This document shows, piece by piece, positions 24,872 to 32,007 of a stretch of DNA of 64,000 bases. Location of the stretch: positions 115,277 through 179,276 of the forward strand of contig CADCGK010000006.1 of the NCBI GenBank assembly GCA_902800965.1. The letters are read 5' to 3'. The position numbers and the translations under genes are program-made. The number at the start of each line of letters is the position of its first letter. Within the stretch, counting starts at the first letter, position 1. This stretch comes from an uncultured Bacteroidia bacterium. GTDB taxonomy: Bacteria > Bacteroidota > Bacteroidia > Bacteroidales > F082. Below the pieces are notes generated by a model, which did not search any database, was not told where the DNA came from, and worked only from the letters and a program-made list of their open reading frames with translations.

Positions 24872-25501
24872 TCAAAGGCCCTTTAGCCATTTCTCGACCT
24901 TTGCCTTGCCCGTGCGGACTTCGTGCCCATAAATGCTGAACTCGCCCGTGACCTTGGCCTTCGGGAAAGCTTTTTTCACATCGCTGGCGCAGGAGGCGAG
25001 GCCGCTGCCTTCGTGAGTAGTGAATGGGATGACGGTTTTGCCGTCGAGGTTGATGTCCTTGAAGAGGGTGAACATCACCTGCGGATAGGTGCCCCACCAC
25101 ACAGGACCGCCGATGAAGACGGTGTCGTATTGGTTGAGGTCGGGAGCAGTGCCTTCGTATGGCGGCAGCTTGCCCTTGTTGGTTTCTTCTTTGGCCAATT
25201 CAATGAGGGGCATGTAGGCCATGCCGTCGTACTTGTGGGTGACGATCTCAAACTGGTCGGCACCTTTGATTTCGCTGATGTAGTCGGCCACGATCTTGGT
25301 GTTGCCGACCTCGATGTTGCCCACGCTGTAGTTGTCGCCCGCATGGGAGAAGAAAATGACGATGGATTTGTTCATATTGTTCTGTTTTTGTGATTTGTCG
25401 TTTTTCATAGACGTTGCACGCAACGTCTCTACATTGTTGTTTTGTGCATTGCAGCCAGTGGCCATGAGGAGTGCCAGGATTGCGGTAATGATTCTTTTCA
25501 T
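24872..25501 (-). CDS. Flavodoxin lipoprotein carrying an in-frame palindromic repeat
   Basis: A 209-residue protein from MKRIITAILALLMATGC (lipobox). After a short linker comes a flavodoxin domain: SIVIFFSHAGDNYSVGNIEV at the FMN phosphate site and IGGPVWWGTYPQVMFTLFK at the ring. The linker residues VETLRATS are encoded by a palindromic repeat (25409-25428). It resembles the flavodoxins of the order that act with DUF362 proteins, and a DUF362 relic lies immediately downstream. Divergent AraC gene at 25715. Confidence 0.83.
   Translation of the reverse strand: MKRIITAILALLMATGCNAQNNNVETLRATSMKNDKSQKQNNMNKSIVIFFSHAGDNYSVGNIEVGNTKIVADYISEIKGADQFEIVTHKYDGMAYMPLIELAKEETNKGKLPPYEGTAPDLNQYDTVFIGGPVWWGTYPQVMFTLFKDINLDGKTVIPFTTHEGSGLASCASDVKKAFPKAKVTGEFSIYGHEVRTGKAKVEKWLKGL
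25409..25432. repeat. Palindromic element (AGACGTTGC..GCAACGTCT) inside the flavodoxin gene
   Basis: Inverted arms of 9 bp (25409-25417 and 25420-25428) with a 2-bp centre, continuing CTAC on one side as in GTAGAGACG elements. It is a third, slightly truncated copy of the 28-bp palindromes at 56688 and 57320. Confidence 0.8.
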
Positions 25502-25606
25502 AGTTTCATAGTTCGCTTGGCGTACGCCTTCCGCGTGTTCTTCGGCTGTGGTCAGCCTAGGATCAACTCTTTGTTCTTGCATCGTCTTAGGTTTTGAATT
25601 ACGATG

Positions 25607-25614
25607 CAAAAATA
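25607..25614 (-). promoter_or_regulatory. TATTTTTG promoter box of the flavodoxin gene
   Basis: TAnnTTTG box about 105 bp upstream of the chosen ATG at 25501, back to back with the box of the AraC gene (25703). The leader stays open in frame, so a longer N-terminus cannot be ruled out. Confidence 0.55.
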
Positions 25615-25702
25615 CAGCGACTTACTGGGATATTAGTTTCACAAAAAGCATCATTATTTTCACAAAATCCAACTATTTTGTGCTATTGAGAGAAATAAAG
25701 TG

Positions 25703-25710
25703 TATTTTTG
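25703..25710 (+). promoter_or_regulatory. TATTTTTG promoter box of the AraC gene at 25715
   Basis: TAnnTTTG box ending 4 bp before the ATG at 25715. The transcript would start at or next to the start codon (leaderless). Confidence 0.65.
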
Positions 25711-25714
25711 CGCC

Positions 25715-26560
25715 ATGAAGATTGATTTTCAGTATGCTACGGACTTCCTCGGGATGAATGACTCCAGATTGAGCCACACTTGTATGCACCTGCTGTGTAC
25801 AGCAGGGGAGGGAAGTTTCGTTTTTAACGAACATTGTTATCATTTGGAGAAAAACGATTTGGTGGTGATGCCCAATCCAACCCGTGCCAAGAACCTCGTG
25901 GCCACTCCAGGGATGGAGGTGGAGTGGTTCGCCGCCGACAACAAGTTCCTTGGAGGATTGCTTCCATCGAACAACTACAGCATCGGGGGCAGCATCAGCC
26001 TTAACCAGAACCCCGTCATCAAGCTCGACGACCGTCAGGCGGAGATCCTGTTGGAGGACTTCCATCGCCTGCGCGACCGCCTCGATGACCGCTACCTGCT
26101 CTTCTACCGAGAGATGATGGGGAGCCTCTGCCTAACGATGATGTACGACATCTTCGAGCTCCATGCTCGCCGTGATGCCACCGACACCCACAGCGACCGC
26201 ACCGCCTACATCGTCCGTCAGCTGGCCGACCTGCTCGCCACCGGCATCAGTCGCACCGAGCGCGAGGTGAGCTACTATGCCGAGCGGCTGAATGTCTCGC
26301 CGAAATACCTTTCCGCCACAGTCAAGCGTGTGACGGGACATAGCGTCAGCAGTTATATTATCCGTGCTACGGTGCCCATCCTGAAAGGCCTTTTGGACGA
26401 CGAACGCCTTTCACTCACCCAAATCGCTGACCGGATGAACTTCACTTCATTGAGTTACTTCAGCCGCTACTGCACCAAGCATCTTGGGCAGTCGCCTAGC
26501 GAATATCGTCGGAGTTTACAACCTAAGTTTATTACGCCAAGAAAGGATACTTCTTCCTAA
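25715..26560 (+). CDS. AraC-family transcriptional regulator
   Basis: A 281-residue regulator. Start chosen at MKIDFQYATDFLGM; a GTG five codons earlier overlaps the promoter box. The N-terminal cupin-like sensor (HLLCTAGEGSFVFNEHCYHL) is followed by helix-turn-helix units YYAERLNVSPKYLSATVKR and LTQIADRMNFTSLSYFSRYC, then LGQSPSEYRR. It is divergent from the flavodoxin lipoprotein and overlaps the convergent kinase-like gene by 29 bp. It may sense an electrophile or redox signal; that is inference from neighbours. Confidence 0.9.
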   Translation: MKIDFQYATDFLGMNDSRLSHTCMHLLCTAGEGSFVFNEHCYHLEKNDLVVMPNPTRAKNLVATPGMEVEWFAADNKFLGGLLPSNNYSIGGSISLNQNPVIKLDDRQAEILLEDFHRLRDRLDDRYLLFYREMMGSLCLTMMYDIFELHARRDATDTHSDRTAYIVRQLADLLATGISRTEREVSYYAERLNVSPKYLSATVKRVTGHSVSSYIIRATVPILKGLLDDERLSLTQIADRMNFTSLSYFSRYCTKHLGQSPSEYRRSLQPKFITPRKDTSS

Positions 26561-27170
26561 TATTGTCGGCAAGGAATTGTGCCACAGCATCTGTGGGCAT
26601 GTTGGTGACATTCAGAACGAAGTCATAGTTGCGGGCATCGTAGCGCGAGGTGTCGGCAACAGTTTTGACGAATGTGTCGCGAGCCTTGTCGGTTTCGTCG
26701 ATGACCCTGGCGGCCTCTTCGGTGCTGAGATTTTGCTTGTTTGCGATGCGGGCGATACGTGCATCACGGTCAGCCATGATAAGCAGGTGCAACGCATTGG
26801 GATTGTCGCGAAAGATATGGAAACCGGCACGGCCCACGATAATGCAACTTTCCCGTTCAGCCAATTCACGCAGTAAGCGGGCTTCAGCATAATAAAGGGA
26901 CAACGGCGTAGCTTCGGGACGGGGGTCATCAGAATAGCCAGTCATATCAAACTGACGATAAAACTTACAGAAGTCGCTCCACCAATTGGTTTTCTGCGCC
27001 TTAACGCGATCCATGTCTTCAAGGGTCGTATTAAAATAATCTGCAACGCTTTGCAATATGGCACGACCGTAAACCTTAAATCCCAACTTCTCTCCCAGCA
27101 GACGGGCGATCTCGCCACCTCCACTTCCGCTTTCACGATTGATGGTAATAATAATATTCAGGTTTTCCAT
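26532..27170 (-). CDS. Cytidylate kinase-like family protein
   Basis: A 212-residue P-loop protein of the cytidylate_kin2 type: GSGGGEIARLLGEKLGF in place of the classical Walker A, the acceptor-site region NWWSDFCKFYRQ, the CIIVGRAGFHIFRD block and LID-like RDARIARIANKQ. These proteins are not the housekeeping Cmk and their substrate is unproven. It starts 2 bp after the DUF362 lipoprotein stop, so it is co-transcribed with it. Confidence 0.85.
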   Translation of the reverse strand: MENLNIIITINRESGSGGGEIARLLGEKLGFKVYGRAILQSVADYFNTTLEDMDRVKAQKTNWWSDFCKFYRQFDMTGYSDDPRPEATPLSLYYAEARLLRELAERESCIIVGRAGFHIFRDNPNALHLLIMADRDARIARIANKQNLSTEEAARVIDETDKARDTFVKTVADTSRYDARNYDFVLNVTNMPTDAVAQFLADNIRKKYPFLA

Positions 27171-27172
27171 AG

Positions 27173-28195
27173 TTAATCAATGCTGATAATGGTGTATTTC
27201 TTGGTTCCCAGTCCGATGGCTTCGGCATGGTCGATAGTGTGGGTGCCGTGTTGCTTGTCGATGCGGCTGAGCAGGTCGGTGGGGTCGTTGGTGGCGGTCA
27301 CCTGCTGGTTGTTGATGATGTCGACGCAGGCCTGGTCGAGGGCAACGGGGTCGGTGCTGGCGAGGATGCCATAGTCTTCAAGCTTCACGGGGGCGGGATG
27401 GTCGACGCAGTCGCAGTCGATGCTCATGTTGTTCATCACGTTGATGAAGATGATGCCTTGCTGCCTGTTGAAGTAATTCACCACCGCCTGGGCCGCTGCA
27501 GCCATGCTTTCAAGGAAACCGTCCTGGTCACCGATGTACTCAGGGGTCCAAAGCTTGGCCATGTCGAGCTTTTCCATCTTTCCAGATGAGTGGATGTATG
27601 CCTTGCCATTGCTGCTGGCGCAACCGATGCTGAGGTTCTTCAGCGCACCACCATAGCCGCCCATTGGGTGGCCCTTGAAGTGGTTGAGGGCAATCATGAA
27701 GTCGTAGTTGGCGATATGGCCACCCACGATGTCGTATTTGATGTGTGACTGGTCCTTCACGGGGATGCGGATTTCGTCGTATTCGTCCATGATATCGACG
27801 GGGAAGTAATCGGTGAAGCCGTGCCGACGGATCACTTCCCAGTGGACGGCCGAGTTGTTGCGTTCGTCTTTTTCATCACCAGGGCCGTTACCGTAGGCGG
27901 TGTTGCATTCCACGATGGTGCCATCGACTTCATGGACAAGGTCTTTGATGAGTTCGGGCTTCAAGTAGTTGGGGTTGCTGCCCTCTCCGGTCGAGATTTT
28001 CACTGCTACACGACCTTTGGCTTCCACCCCCAATGCCTTGTAGATTCGCACCAGCGCTTCAGGGCTGATTTCACGTGTTAAATAGACTTTTGCTGTGTTT
28101 TCCATATTTTTATTGTTTTGATTGTTGTCAGTTTGAGTCTTGGTGCAGGCGGCAAAGGCCAATGCGCATAAAAGGGTTATTGTTATTTTCTTCAT
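27173..28195 (-). CDS. DUF362 domain lipoprotein
   Basis: A 340-residue protein started at MKKITITLLCALAFAAC (lipobox). The DUF362 domain covers almost all of the rest: GRVAVKISTGEGSNPNYLKP, DGTIVECNTAYG, FMIALNHFKGHPMGGYGGA, and GILASTDPVALDQACVDII. Ferredoxin-type cysteine clusters found in some DUF362 proteins are absent; CDCVDHPAP holds the only close cysteine pair. Function unknown; it commonly neighbours flavodoxins. A relic of a second copy lies at 24800-24870. Confidence 0.85.
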   Translation of the reverse strand: MKKITITLLCALAFAACTKTQTDNNQNNKNMENTAKVYLTREISPEALVRIYKALGVEAKGRVAVKISTGEGSNPNYLKPELIKDLVHEVDGTIVECNTAYGNGPGDEKDERNNSAVHWEVIRRHGFTDYFPVDIMDEYDEIRIPVKDQSHIKYDIVGGHIANYDFMIALNHFKGHPMGGYGGALKNLSIGCASSNGKAYIHSSGKMEKLDMAKLWTPEYIGDQDGFLESMAAAAQAVVNYFNRQQGIIFINVMNNMSIDCDCVDHPAPVKLEDYGILASTDPVALDQACVDIINNQQVTATNDPTDLLSRIDKQHGTHTIDHAEAIGLGTKKYTIISID

Positions 28196-28217
28196 CGTGT
28201 TGATTATTGTATGGTTG

Positions 28218-28225
28218 CAAAAATA
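28218..28225 (-). promoter_or_regulatory. TATTTTTG promoter box of the DUF362/kinase pair
   Basis: TAnnTTTG box 23 bp upstream of the ATG at 28195, within the 43-bp gap after the amidohydrolase stop. Confidence 0.65.
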
Positions 28226-28238
28226 GTAAAAAACCGAA

Positions 28239-29558
28239 TTACCACACCTTTCCAGCGAGTGGATTGACGTCAATCAACTTAAGCGATTTTACCATCTGGG
28301 CAGTACCCTCCTTGTATTTCTTGAAATGGGTGGTCTGGATATGGCTTTGATAAGCTTCTTTGTCAGCGTATATTTCCAGGATATAGATCTTACACGGGTC
28401 TTCCTTTGTTTGCATCGAGAAGAGAGTCAACACGCCGGGCTCCACATTCACAGAAGTCTCGCCGACTTCCTTGGCGAAGGCCATATAATCCTCCAAATAC
28501 TCGGGCACCACTTCGATTTCGGCGAGGCGGACAAGCTTTTCGCCATATTGCCGCAACGGAAGGTTCTCACCAAAAAGACGTCGGGCGTTGTCGGTGAAGA
28601 TATCTTTCGGATTCAGTCCGTGCGAGGCGAGGCGTCCCTCCAAGGCCTGTTTCCCGCTGATGAGCACCGGTTCGGCCACATACGGATAGTCGCTGCCGTA
28701 AAGGATGTGGTCAGGTGTCGTGATGGTCAGGAGTGCATCGAGGACTTCATCGGTAGGTGCTCCGGCAAGGTCGTAATAGAGGCGTGACAGGTTAGCATCG
28801 ACATCCACAGGTTGCATCATGCCTTGTTTCACCATTACGGGCATCAGCGAACGGAAACGGGGAAAGGCGTTGGGCAGAAACGAGCCGCAATGCGGCACCA
28901 CGACTTTCAAATGCGGATAGCGCACCAATACATCATGGGCTACCATGTTGAGTACCGTGCGTGTGGTCTCGGCCAAGTATTCATAACTGGCCAACGGCAC
29001 GTCGGCAATCAATTTTGTATTGACCGCAGAAGGTTTATGCGGATGAAGGATGATGACAGCGTTCTGTTGGTTGAGATAGGCCATCAGCGTTTCCAAAGCG
29101 GGGTCCCCGAGATATTGTCCGTAACTGTTGGTGGCTAACTTGATGCCATCGGCGCCCAAGACTTCCAAAGCATAGCGAGCCTCTTCCAAGGCATGTTGCA
29201 CATCAGGTAAGGGCAGCGCAGCACAAAACATGAAACGTCCGGGATAGCGTGCCTTCAGTGCAGCGCACTCCTCATTGTAGCTACGGCAAACCGCTGCCGA
29301 AGCCTCCGCATCGCCAAACCAAGGCTGTGGAGCAGGCATGGTCAGCACAGCGGTCTGAATGCCAGCCTTGTCCATAAAGGCGATATGTTGTCCTGCATCC
29401 CAAGCGGGGATGGGAAAACCTTCGTCCATCTCGGCGCCGTTGGCTTTGATATAATCGAGGTAGCCTTTCGTGATGGCGTGGCTGTGGAGGTCGATTTGGG
29501 CCATGGTTGGCAATGTTGAAAGAGTCATAAAGGCTAAAACAATCAGGATTTTGCGCAT
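28239..29558 (-). CDS. Secreted amidohydrolase fused to an antibiotic biosynthesis monooxygenase (ABM) domain
   Basis: A 439-residue protein with a signal peptide (MRKILIVLAFMTLSTLPTMAQ). Residues of about 22-330 are an amidohydrolase_2 (ACMSD-like) TIM barrel with metal ligands in IDLHSHAITKGYLDY, a His in ILHPHKPSA, VVPHCGSFLPNA, and the catalytic Asp in LYGSDYPYV. From about residue 335 a ferredoxin-like ABM domain follows (LAEIEVVPEYLEDYMAFAKE; YILEIYADKEAYQSHIQT). ACMSD-like enzymes are decarboxylases or hydrolases; a periplasmic form fused to ABM is unusual. Substrate unknown. Confidence 0.85.
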   Translation of the reverse strand: MRKILIVLAFMTLSTLPTMAQIDLHSHAITKGYLDYIKANGAEMDEGFPIPAWDAGQHIAFMDKAGIQTAVLTMPAPQPWFGDAEASAAVCRSYNEECAALKARYPGRFMFCAALPLPDVQHALEEARYALEVLGADGIKLATNSYGQYLGDPALETLMAYLNQQNAVIILHPHKPSAVNTKLIADVPLASYEYLAETTRTVLNMVAHDVLVRYPHLKVVVPHCGSFLPNAFPRFRSLMPVMVKQGMMQPVDVDANLSRLYYDLAGAPTDEVLDALLTITTPDHILYGSDYPYVAEPVLISGKQALEGRLASHGLNPKDIFTDNARRLFGENLPLRQYGEKLVRLAEIEVVPEYLEDYMAFAKEVGETSVNVEPGVLTLFSMQTKEDPCKIYILEIYADKEAYQSHIQTTHFKKYKEGTAQMVKSLKLIDVNPLAGKVW

Positions 29559-29589
29559 GGTGTTGTTTGACTTGGTTACTGACTGATGA

Positions 29590-30153
29590 TTACTTCAGCT
29601 TCAAACCGTCCTTGAAGGCCTCGCCAACGCGCTTCGAGACTTGATAGTAGCCGTGGGTGTAGGGATCGAAAGTGATGGCTTGCAGGGCTTCCACGTCCAC
29701 TTTGCCGTCCTTCACCTTGTCAGCCTCGACGGAGGTCTGCAACACCTTGCCGATGACGCCAAGACCTGTGTCGTCGCTTTGGTATTCGATGAACTCACAT
29801 TCCATGGCGATAGGTAGCTCGTTGATGATGGGAGCGTCCACTAACGAGGATTTGGTCGCGGTGAGACCACTCTTGGCGAACTTGTCCTTTTCGGTCTTGC
29901 CCGACACGACGCCGAAATAGTCGGCCTCCACCACATGGGCGGCGTCTGCGATGTGGACGACAAAGCCCTTGCGTTTCTTGATGTTTTCTACGGTCTTGTG
30001 GGTTTCGGTCAGGTTGAGGGCCACGCGGTCGCGGTCAAGCATGGTGCCCCAAGCGGCGTTCATCACATCGATGGTGCCGTCTTCGTTGTAAGTGGCCACG
30101 AGCAAAACGGGCATTGGGAAAATGGCTTCTGTCACTTTAATGGGTTGTTTCAT
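29590..30153 (-). CDS. Flavin reductase-family protein
   Basis: A 187-residue FMN-binding split-barrel protein (PMPVLLVATYNEDGTIDVMNAAWG; RVALNLTETHKTVENIKKRKGF; CEFIEYQSDDTGLGVIGKV). This family reduces flavins or uses FMN for small-molecule reduction. It has no signal peptide and is cytoplasmic. It lies in an operon run with the secreted protein upstream (6 bp) and the amidohydrolase downstream (31 bp). Confidence 0.88.
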   Translation of the reverse strand: MKQPIKVTEAIFPMPVLLVATYNEDGTIDVMNAAWGTMLDRDRVALNLTETHKTVENIKKRKGFVVHIADAAHVVEADYFGVVSGKTEKDKFAKSGLTATKSSLVDAPIINELPIAMECEFIEYQSDDTGLGVIGKVLQTSVEADKVKDGKVDVEALQAITFDPYTHGYYQVSKRVGEAFKDGLKLK

Positions 30154-30156
30154 GGT

Positions 30157-30177
30157 AATTTAGAATTTAGAATTTAT
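30157..30177. repeat. Heptanucleotide repeat (AATTTAG unit) at a gene junction
   Basis: Three units, AATTTAG, AATTTAG, AATTTAT, between the end of the secreted protein gene and the ATG of flavin reductase. The final residues INSKF and the stop of the upstream gene are written by the repeat. Confidence 0.75.
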
Positions 30178-30777
30178 AGTTTGTATGAATGGTTTTAATT
30201 CTAGTTCAAAAATACTGCGCTCCACAATGCGGTAATGTGGGTGATACGCCTCGTTGTAGCGGCGGCTATGGTGCACGGCTTGGCTGTTTCGGGCGGCTTC
30301 GGTCAGCAGGGGAAGGTCGTTCACAAAGCCTTCTAATTCCATTTTGTTCGCTAGGATGATACTGACGATGGCTTGCCATTTCTCCAACCAACTGACGGTC
30401 GGCTCTTGCCTTGAATTGGCACTTCTGACGAAAGCATCCAAGAGTTGCTCGGCAGTAATCAGGCTGTCGGCGACGGCGGAGAGATAAACGCGGACATAAT
30501 CGCCTTGGCTGCCAGTAGGCTCAAAGTAAGGCGATGAGGTTTTGCCCATTTCCGAGAGTTCACTCATCAGATAGCGTCGCGCAGAGGCCGTGTCGCTGAT
30601 GATATGGCCAGGGCCGAAATGCTCTTGGTAGAAACTCTTGTAGATGTCCTGCAAAGTAGATTCGGGATAAGATGTCAACTGTCTCTCGATGGCCGAACGC
30701 ACCGCTACCGTGTCGATGGATTGCCCGAAGAGGCTGAACGAACAGGCCAAGGCTAATATCAGTATAAGCTTTCTCAT
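30160..30777 (-). CDS. Hypothetical secreted protein
   Basis: A 205-residue protein with a signal peptide (MRKLILILALACSFSLFGQ). The mature part is helical (IYKSFYQEHFGPGHIISDTA, YVRVYLSAVADSLITAEQLL, ERSIFELELKPF). I do not recognise the family and see no enzyme motif. The C-terminal five residues and the stop come from a heptamer repeat, so the natural end may have been replaced. It overlaps the upstream gene's stop as ATGA. Confidence 0.65.
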   Translation of the reverse strand: MRKLILILALACSFSLFGQSIDTVAVRSAIERQLTSYPESTLQDIYKSFYQEHFGPGHIISDTASARRYLMSELSEMGKTSSPYFEPTGSQGDYVRVYLSAVADSLITAEQLLDAFVRSANSRQEPTVSWLEKWQAIVSIILANKMELEGFVNDLPLLTEAARNSQAVHHSRRYNEAYHPHYRIVERSIFELELKPFIQTINSKF

Positions 30778-31094
30778 TGTTGTTTTGAGGTTAACGATTC
30801 GTACGCTTCATACCAGTCACTTTCAGTATAGCTGTCGTCATATTCCGAATAAACGGGTCCCAGCGTGCCATACATGGTGTCTTCGAAACGAAACAGCAGT
30901 TTCCCAGTTCGGATCAGACATTCGTTGTCGTAGTCATCAGCGAACGACCCCAAACGATCGAAGACCTCTTTGGTGATTTCGTAGAGTTCACGCGTCTGCC
31001 CTTCTCGGTTGGTATAAACAATACGTCCCAAATACTTGTTGTGTTTTTGGTCAAAACATGCTTTCCAGCAGTTCCCTTCTTTCAGTTTTTTCAT
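30774..31094 (-). CDS. Small hypothetical protein
   Basis: A 106-residue protein started at MKKLKEGNCWKACFDQKHNK; the upstream in-frame Met would overlap the DUF1905 gene. The sequence has a beta start (YLGRIVYTNREGQTRELYEI) and an acidic tail (YSEYDDSYTESDWYEAYE). No family recognised. It overlaps the next gene by 4 bp (ATGA), consistent with translational coupling. Confidence 0.6.
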   Translation of the reverse strand: MKKLKEGNCWKACFDQKHNKYLGRIVYTNREGQTRELYEITKEVFDRLGSFADDYDNECLIRTGKLLFRFEDTMYGTLGPVYSEYDDSYTESDWYEAYESLTSKQQ

Positions 31095-31117
31095 GTCGTA
31101 GTTCAAATGCCAACGAT

Positions 31118-31414
31118 TCAAGGATGGCATTGTTTGTGGTATTCTTGTCTTTCGTAAAATGTTATATGCACCGTGTCGCCAAAGCTCTTGCCTATTTGTT
31201 TGCGGATGTCCTTACGCAGGCCGATGATGAAGCAAGGCGTTCCCATCTTGACGATTTGGCCGTCGTAAGGCACGCTGTCAAAGGTGGCGTGAACCGCCAG
31301 CCGTCCTTTCCCGAAGAGTGCCTTGATGTCGAAAGGTACCTCAACGTATGCGGCATCCATATCCTCATTTTGGATGATGACGGCATCGAATTCAAATTGT
31401 TCAGCAGCATCCAT
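31118..31414 (-). CDS. DUF1905 domain protein
   Basis: A 98-residue protein matching the small DUF1905 beta-barrel ([57 protein letters not shown]). The domain is often paired with a C-terminal YdeI/OmpD-associated segment, absent here. Function unknown. It is in a run of small genes on the minus strand (26-bp and 23-bp gaps). Confidence 0.82.
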   Translation of the reverse strand: MDAAEQFEFDAVIIQNEDMDAAYVEVPFDIKALFGKGRLAVHATFDSVPYDGQIVKMGTPCFIIGLRKDIRKQIGKSFGDTVHITFYERQEYHKQCHP

Positions 31415-31440
31415 AAAATTCGTTTAATTCGCCGAAAAAA

Positions 31441-31983
31441 CTAATTCGCCGTTTTAAGGTTTTTCTGATGCGTCTTCAGCAACTTCATCGCCTGCCCGTA
31501 GGGACTTGAGGTGACGCTCACGAAGTAGGCCGCCATGTCGGTGGTGTAGGTGCTTTTGTAGTAGCCTTTGGTGAAGAGTTCCTCTTCGGTGAAGCTCTCG
31601 GCGAGACGGAGCATCTCCTCGTGGGTCTCTCGCAGCAGGCGTTGGGCATCCTCCAAAGGGGTGTTTTGGTGCTTCTCCACCAGCATTTTGTCCATCTCGT
31701 GGTAGTTCTTGCGGTACTCGTCAGGCAGATAGTCTCGCGGGTGACCTTCGCGGATGTTGTTCACAAACTCGCGCATCAGTACTTGCCACTCGTAGAGGTG
31801 AATCAACAGGTCGCGGAGGCAGCGGTCGTATTGCCAACGCACCCCGCATTTCTTCGGGTCGGCGGCGAAGTCAAAGGGAGTTGATATGGCTTCCTCGCTC
31901 ATCTTGGCTATCTGTTCATTGAGTTGGGCATAGCCGTCGGCCATGGCGGCGATCAGCTCTTGTTTGTTGGTGGGATTGGGCAT
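31441..31983 (-). CDS. ClbS/DfsB family four-helix bundle protein
   Basis: A 180-residue DinB-like helical protein (NKQELIAAMADGYAQLNEQI; RDLLIHLYEWQVLMREFVNN; TYTTDMAAYFVSVTSSPYGQ) of the ClbS/DfsB family (DUF1706). ClbS hydrolyses colibactin and protects its producer; most homologues have unknown roles. No toxin biosynthesis genes are nearby, so a general detoxification role is possible. Confidence 0.87.
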   Translation of the reverse strand: MPNPTNKQELIAAMADGYAQLNEQIAKMSEEAISTPFDFAADPKKCGVRWQYDRCLRDLLIHLYEWQVLMREFVNNIREGHPRDYLPDEYRKNYHEMDKMLVEKHQNTPLEDAQRLLRETHEEMLRLAESFTEEELFTKGYYKSTYTTDMAAYFVSVTSSPYGQAMKLLKTHQKNLKTAN

Positions 31984-32007
31984 GTCGATAGAATTATAAA
32001 TTGTTGA

